From the NCBI GenBank assembly GCA_020631735.1, contig CM036160.1, positions 109,737,860 to 109,801,859 on the forward strand: a DNA stretch of 64,000 bases, read 5' to 3'. This stretch comes from Saccharum officinarum (Eukaryota; Streptophyta; Magnoliopsida; Poales; Poaceae). Position 1 is the stretch's first letter, and each line of letters begins with the position of its first letter. The notes beneath the pieces were generated by a model that saw only the letters and a program-made list of their open reading frames with translations, was not told the origin of the DNA and made no database searches. This document shows positions 61,048 through 64,000 of this stretch, in pieces. A program made the position numbers and the translations under genes.

Positions 61048-61049
61048 CG

Positions 61050-62206
61050 TGTAACACCCCAGGTGTTTGTTACCCATTAAGCAGTGGGTTTGAGCTCAAA
61101 CATGATAGATTAAGTGGTGATGAAGATGTCAAGGTCAAACCTATGGAAACGAGCCCCAACCTAAACTTGGATGTTGCACCATTGCTTTACTTATAGGCCC
61201 TTTTCAAGATATATGCTTGGGAGGTGATATGGTAATATCTTCATGTGTCTCACATCAATACCCGTCTATATTGGTCACTCGGAAAGTTTCATGAAGTTTG
61301 GAGTCAAAAAGTCACATGAAATGATAAGTTATATCCTTGTTAGAATGGTTTTACTAAGTGCTTGAATTGCACTAATAAGTGAATGGAAATATAGGTCATC
61401 AACCAAACCTTGCAACCTTGCCCAAAATACTCTATATGGACTCTACAACAAAAGTCATGAAAGGTTCGTGTTGAGCAAATGCCCAGAAAATGCTCCAATG
61501 GATCAAAAAGGATAATTTAAGATTTATCGTGATCTTACTTTGGTCAAAGTATAACAGTAGTTTCTATATCATTTTTTAGGTTGGACCTTAAATGAAAGTT
61601 GTAGTCTATGTCATGAAGAACAAACTTTGTTTAAGGCTCAAGAACTAGTTTGGCCCATAACCTAGTCAAATAGAGCTCACAAGATTCAATGCAGTGCTGT
61701 TTTGGAGCCCAAGATTTTGGCTAAGTCCTAACTGCGGTTTCAGTTTCGTGTGGCACATTTCGAAGCTTTGTATCTTCCTAACCAGAACAAATCAGTCAAA
61801 GATCCTTTAATAAAAGTTGTAGTTTGGTTTGAGGAAAACAAACTTTATTTTTGGAGCACACCATGATTCATCTTGGAAATAAGTCAAATAGTGGCTCAAA
61901 GTTGGAACCTGTTGCTCATTTCTGCACTTAGAAAATATTCTAAGTCTCGGAGAAGTTAACCAACGTCATTAGATTGGCATGCCGCGTTCTTGTGATTTTG
62001 TTAAGTAACTCGAGTTGGTTCCTTTGTAAAAGTTGGAGGATACATGATGATGAAGAGCATACAAAAAGTTGGGTTCAGTTTGACGAAGTTCTGACCACCG
62101 TAAAGCGAGTTTCCGTGACTACCACCTAGATGTTGACACTGTTGTTTTGGCAACTAATTAACTGCTAATCCGTTGCTCTAATGACCTTGGCCCCTTAATG
62201 AAAAAC
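61050..62206 (+). mobile_element. 5' part of a Ty3/gypsy-type LTR, cut by a Copia element
   Basis: It starts TGTAACACCCCAGGTGTTTG, the same kind of terminus as the minus-strand start of the LTR ending at 11483 (TGTAACACCTCGGTGTTACG). It continues as non-coding AT-rich DNA until 62206, where the SIRE-like LTR begins. About 1.16 kb is inside the window; the continuation should follow after the Copia element, outside the window. Confidence 0.65.
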
Positions 62207-62540
62207 TGTAAGTGCAATCAAGCCCTATTTGTGGGTTTTGATGATAATGACCACACGATTAGAGGACTAATGAGATTTATCGAGATGACAAGCAGGCAAA
62301 ATAAGAATGAGGATAATGCATGAGATGGTGAAGCCCGAGTTACAAAATGACGCGGTAATGGACTCAAAAGCGTTTAAATTCTTTGATATTTGATCTTGAG
62401 TTTAGGTTATGCCGCACTATAAAGGGGGATGCAAATCTAGTTGGTTTGAGGAAGATAGAGTGCTCAAGTATTAAAACTAAATCATAAGAGAGACACTCTA
62501 GTACTTCACGAGCACATATAATAATTTTTAGTGACTTTTG

Positions 62541-62870
62541 ACGTCGGAAGTCCCGACGTACGTCGGAAGTCCCGACGTACGTCGGAAGTCCCGACTGTCA
62601 GCAGTCCCGACGTACGTCAGCAGTCCCGACGTACGTCAGAAGTGCCGACGTACGCCAGGAGTTCCGACTCTAGGCCCCTTGGCTCGCTCTGCTGACTGCT
62701 ACGTCGGAAGTTCCGACATACGTCGGAAGTTCCGACGGTCAGCAGTTCCGACGTAAGTCGGAAGTCCCGACGTTGGCCTTCGCGCAGTGACTTTGACCTT
62801 GTATGAACAGTGTTTTCTATACAGGTCAGAAGTCCCGAGATCTACGTCGGAAGTTCCGACGTAGATCTGA
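62541..62870 (+). repeat. GTCGGAAsTyCCGAC palindrome array in the 5' LTR
   Basis: More than ten units of GTCGGAAGTCCCGAC or GTCGGAAGTTCCGAC and relatives, many joined by GTACGTC so that GACGTACGTC forms a second palindrome. The first copies are strictly tandem with an 18-bp period; later ones are spaced. The array ends about 25 bp before the TATA box. A few more units lie at 63570-63660. Confidence 0.92.
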
Positions 62871-62892
62871 ACGGTTAGATTTCTACTTCAAG

Positions 62893-62900
62893 TATAAATA
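62893..62900 (+). promoter_or_regulatory. TATA box of the 5' LTR
   Basis: TATAAATA directly after the palindrome array and the short AT-rich step AAGTATAAATAGCC. It is the expected Pol II promoter of the element. Confidence 0.7.
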
Positions 62901-63746
62901 GCCATCTCTTCACTTCTAACCGTTACGAACTCATTTCACTCGACCAAACCTTCAGTGAAAGTGCTCTCTAGCTCTCAAACTCCCCCTTTCTTCTCCTCTT
63001 TGCTCCTAGATTCAAATCTTCCAAGAGATTGAGTTGAGAGAAGGGATTTGGTGAGAGAAACATTGATTCAAAGCTTGAGCACTTGATTTCTTCGTCAAGC
63101 CGGTTGGATTTGCGTTTGTTACTCTTGGGTTCTTGAAACCCTAGCCGGCTAGGCGTCGCCCAAGAGCTCCCGATCTGTGGGAGAACCTTGGGAAGTTTGT
63201 ATTACCCTTGATTTTCTAGTGAAGAACTCAAGTTTACCTTTGTGGTTGCTTGAGAGAGGCAAGGAGGTGAAAGAGACTCCGACCTTAGTGGTCACCTCAA
63301 CAACGAGGACGTAGACAAGCCTTAGTGGCGAGTTGAACCTCGGGATAAATCCTTGTGTCCCGCGTGCTTATTGTTGTTGTGATTACTTGAGATTATTTGG
63401 TCTTTGTTGTCTCTCTCTCTCAAGCTATTTCTTAGGTTTTGGTCCCGATCTACAAATTGGTGGCGCTCCAAGGGCAAGGAAACACTTGGACAACTTCATC
63501 TTACCACTAGGAAGTGGGGTTGTAAGTTTTTGGCTTCACAAAGTTCATTTGAGCACTTGTAGTTTATTCCACGTAGGCGTCGGAACTGCTGACAGCTGAC
63601 GTCGGCACTTCTGACGACGTCGGGAGTTCCGACATAATCTGTCGGCACTTCCGACAGTTGCTGACAAGTGACTTTGAATCTTGTGTAGAAGTTTTTTAGA
63701 TACGCCTATTCACCCCCCCTCTAGGCTTACCAGGGATCCTTACAAG

Positions 63747-63758
63747 TGGTATCAGAGC
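63747..63758 (+). promoter_or_regulatory. Primer-binding site, initiator tRNA-Met
   Basis: TGGTATCAGAGC, complementary to the 3' end of initiator tRNA-Met, stands two bases beyond the LTR end. It primes minus-strand DNA synthesis in Copia elements. Confidence 0.93.
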
Positions 63759-63791
63759 CGGTTACCTCGCATACGCTTCACCGCGTGAGGT

Positions 63792-64000
63792 ATGAAGCCC
63801 GGAGGAGGAACTAGCGGTGTGAAGCCGGTGGATGTCGATCCGGAGCGAGTTGAGCTGCATGACACCGATAGCAGCGAGCTAAGCGTGTCGACAGCAAGTG
63901 TCTCCACGCTCCCACATCTTGAGGCTACCGATGTCGAAAGGGTTCTTAATGAAGAAGAGAAGAAAAAGAGAAGAGAAACAAGAAAGCTCAAAAGAGAAGC
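63792..64000 (+). CDS. Start of the Copia element gag protein (partial)
   Basis: The frame opens 33 bp after the primer-binding site with MKPGGGTSGVKPVDVDP and stays open for 69 codons to the window end. The segment is Ser/Thr-rich, then strongly basic and acidic (EEEKKKRRETRKLKRE), a likely coiled coil or nucleic-acid-binding stretch at the gag N-terminus. Its position after LTR and primer-binding site identifies it; no gag core domain is reached within the window. Confidence 0.82.
   Translation, partial: MKPGGGTSGVKPVDVDPERVELHDTDSSELSVSTASVSTLPHLEATDVERVLNEEEKKKRRETRKLKRE

Larger units (their letters stand above)
59713..61049 (-). mobile_element. Inverted, truncated SIRE/Maximus-like LTR
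   Basis: Read on the minus strand it ends CTATTCACCCCCCTCTAGCC then ATTTGGACCTTTCA, the same 3' terminus as the solo LTR at 3211-5466. It also contains the TATA box (60582-60590) and the GACCGGACGCG palindrome block (60636-61047). Its 5' part is missing: at 61050 the sequence changes abruptly to the start of a gypsy-type LTR. Either the rest lies beyond the later insertions outside the window, or it was lost. Confidence 0.82.
62207..63744 (+). mobile_element. 5' LTR of a SIRE/Maximus-like Copia retrotransposon
   Basis: The LTR starts TGTAAGTGCAATCAAGCCC and ends CTATTCACCCCCCCTCTAGG then CTTACCAGGGATCCTTACA. A primer-binding site and a gag frame follow directly, so this is a 5' LTR of an element running out of the window. 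It is about 1538 bp long, with a palindrome array upstream of the TATA box and a smaller one near its 3' end (about 63570-63660). Confidence 0.93.

Noticed and set aside
62541..62870. Regular palindromic repeats reminiscent of a CRISPR array
   Set aside because: The DNA is a plant LTR; spacers are short, similar to each other or absent, and no cas genes exist.
63745..63760. tRNA-like motif
   Set aside because: It is only the 12-base complement of the tRNA-Met 3' end, that is a retrotransposon primer-binding site, not a tRNA gene.

Overview
The window is nuclear DNA of a grass, most likely of the Andropogoneae (sorghum, sugarcane, Miscanthus type). The reasons are spliced genes with GT-AG introns, GC-rich first exons beside AT-rich introns, many Stowaway and Tourist MITEs, SIRE/Maximus-type Copia LTRs and long Ty3/gypsy LTRs starting TGTAACACC. 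The clade is an inference from repeat style and gene sequence. No database search was run.

Layout. Positions 1-12.9 kb are repeats without a gene: an old gypsy-type LTR sequence (about 1.5-6.37 kb) split by a solo SIRE-like LTR (3211-5466), then a second, inverted gypsy-type solo LTR (7621-11483). A non-LTR retroposon with a 17-bp target duplication sits at 12963-13752, just upstream of the first gene.

The gene-bearing part runs from 14.6 to 54.3 kb. I could reconstruct seven complete gene models with consistent reading phase across every splice: a BAH + Agenet chromatin-reader protein (+, 14635-18424, 823 aa) with two coding tandem repeats; a pectin methylesterase (-, 19361-23274, 378 aa); a small one-helix membrane protein of the DUF1195 type (-, 26727-27691, 164 aa); an ANP32-like LRR/acidic nuclear protein (+, 38575-41840, 484 aa); a chloroplast LPA3/DUF2996-like protein (+, 44637-46514, 210 aa); a chloroplast-type protein of unknown function (+, 48731-50820, 249 aa); and an NF-YA subunit (-, 51747-54296, 298 aa) with a miR169-like site in its 3' UTR. 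Between the DUF1195 and ANP32 genes lies a 5.1-kb PIF/Harbinger transposon (30573-35648, TTA target duplication). It has a decayed Myb-like gene and a decayed DDE transposase, and carries a nested hAT MITE and a nested short solo LTR.

From 55.6 kb to the end the window is again mobile DNA: two Tourist-like MITEs, a 1.3-kb near-complete inverted repeat of Mutator type (57716-59021), an inverted SIRE-like LTR cut off at 61050 by a gypsy-type LTR, which is itself cut at 62207 by a SIRE-like Copia element. That element's 5' LTR, primer-binding site and first 69 gag codons are inside the window.

The genes do not form an operon or shared pathway; they are ordinary neighbours. Two encode predicted plastid proteins, three nuclear proteins, one a cell-wall enzyme. 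The most notable structures are the giant foldback, an intronic duplication that preserves the empty site of a Stowaway insertion, the palindrome arrays upstream of the TATA box in all three SIRE-like LTRs, and the expanded 18-residue repeat in the Agenet gene. I found no evidence for a wholly new biological system.
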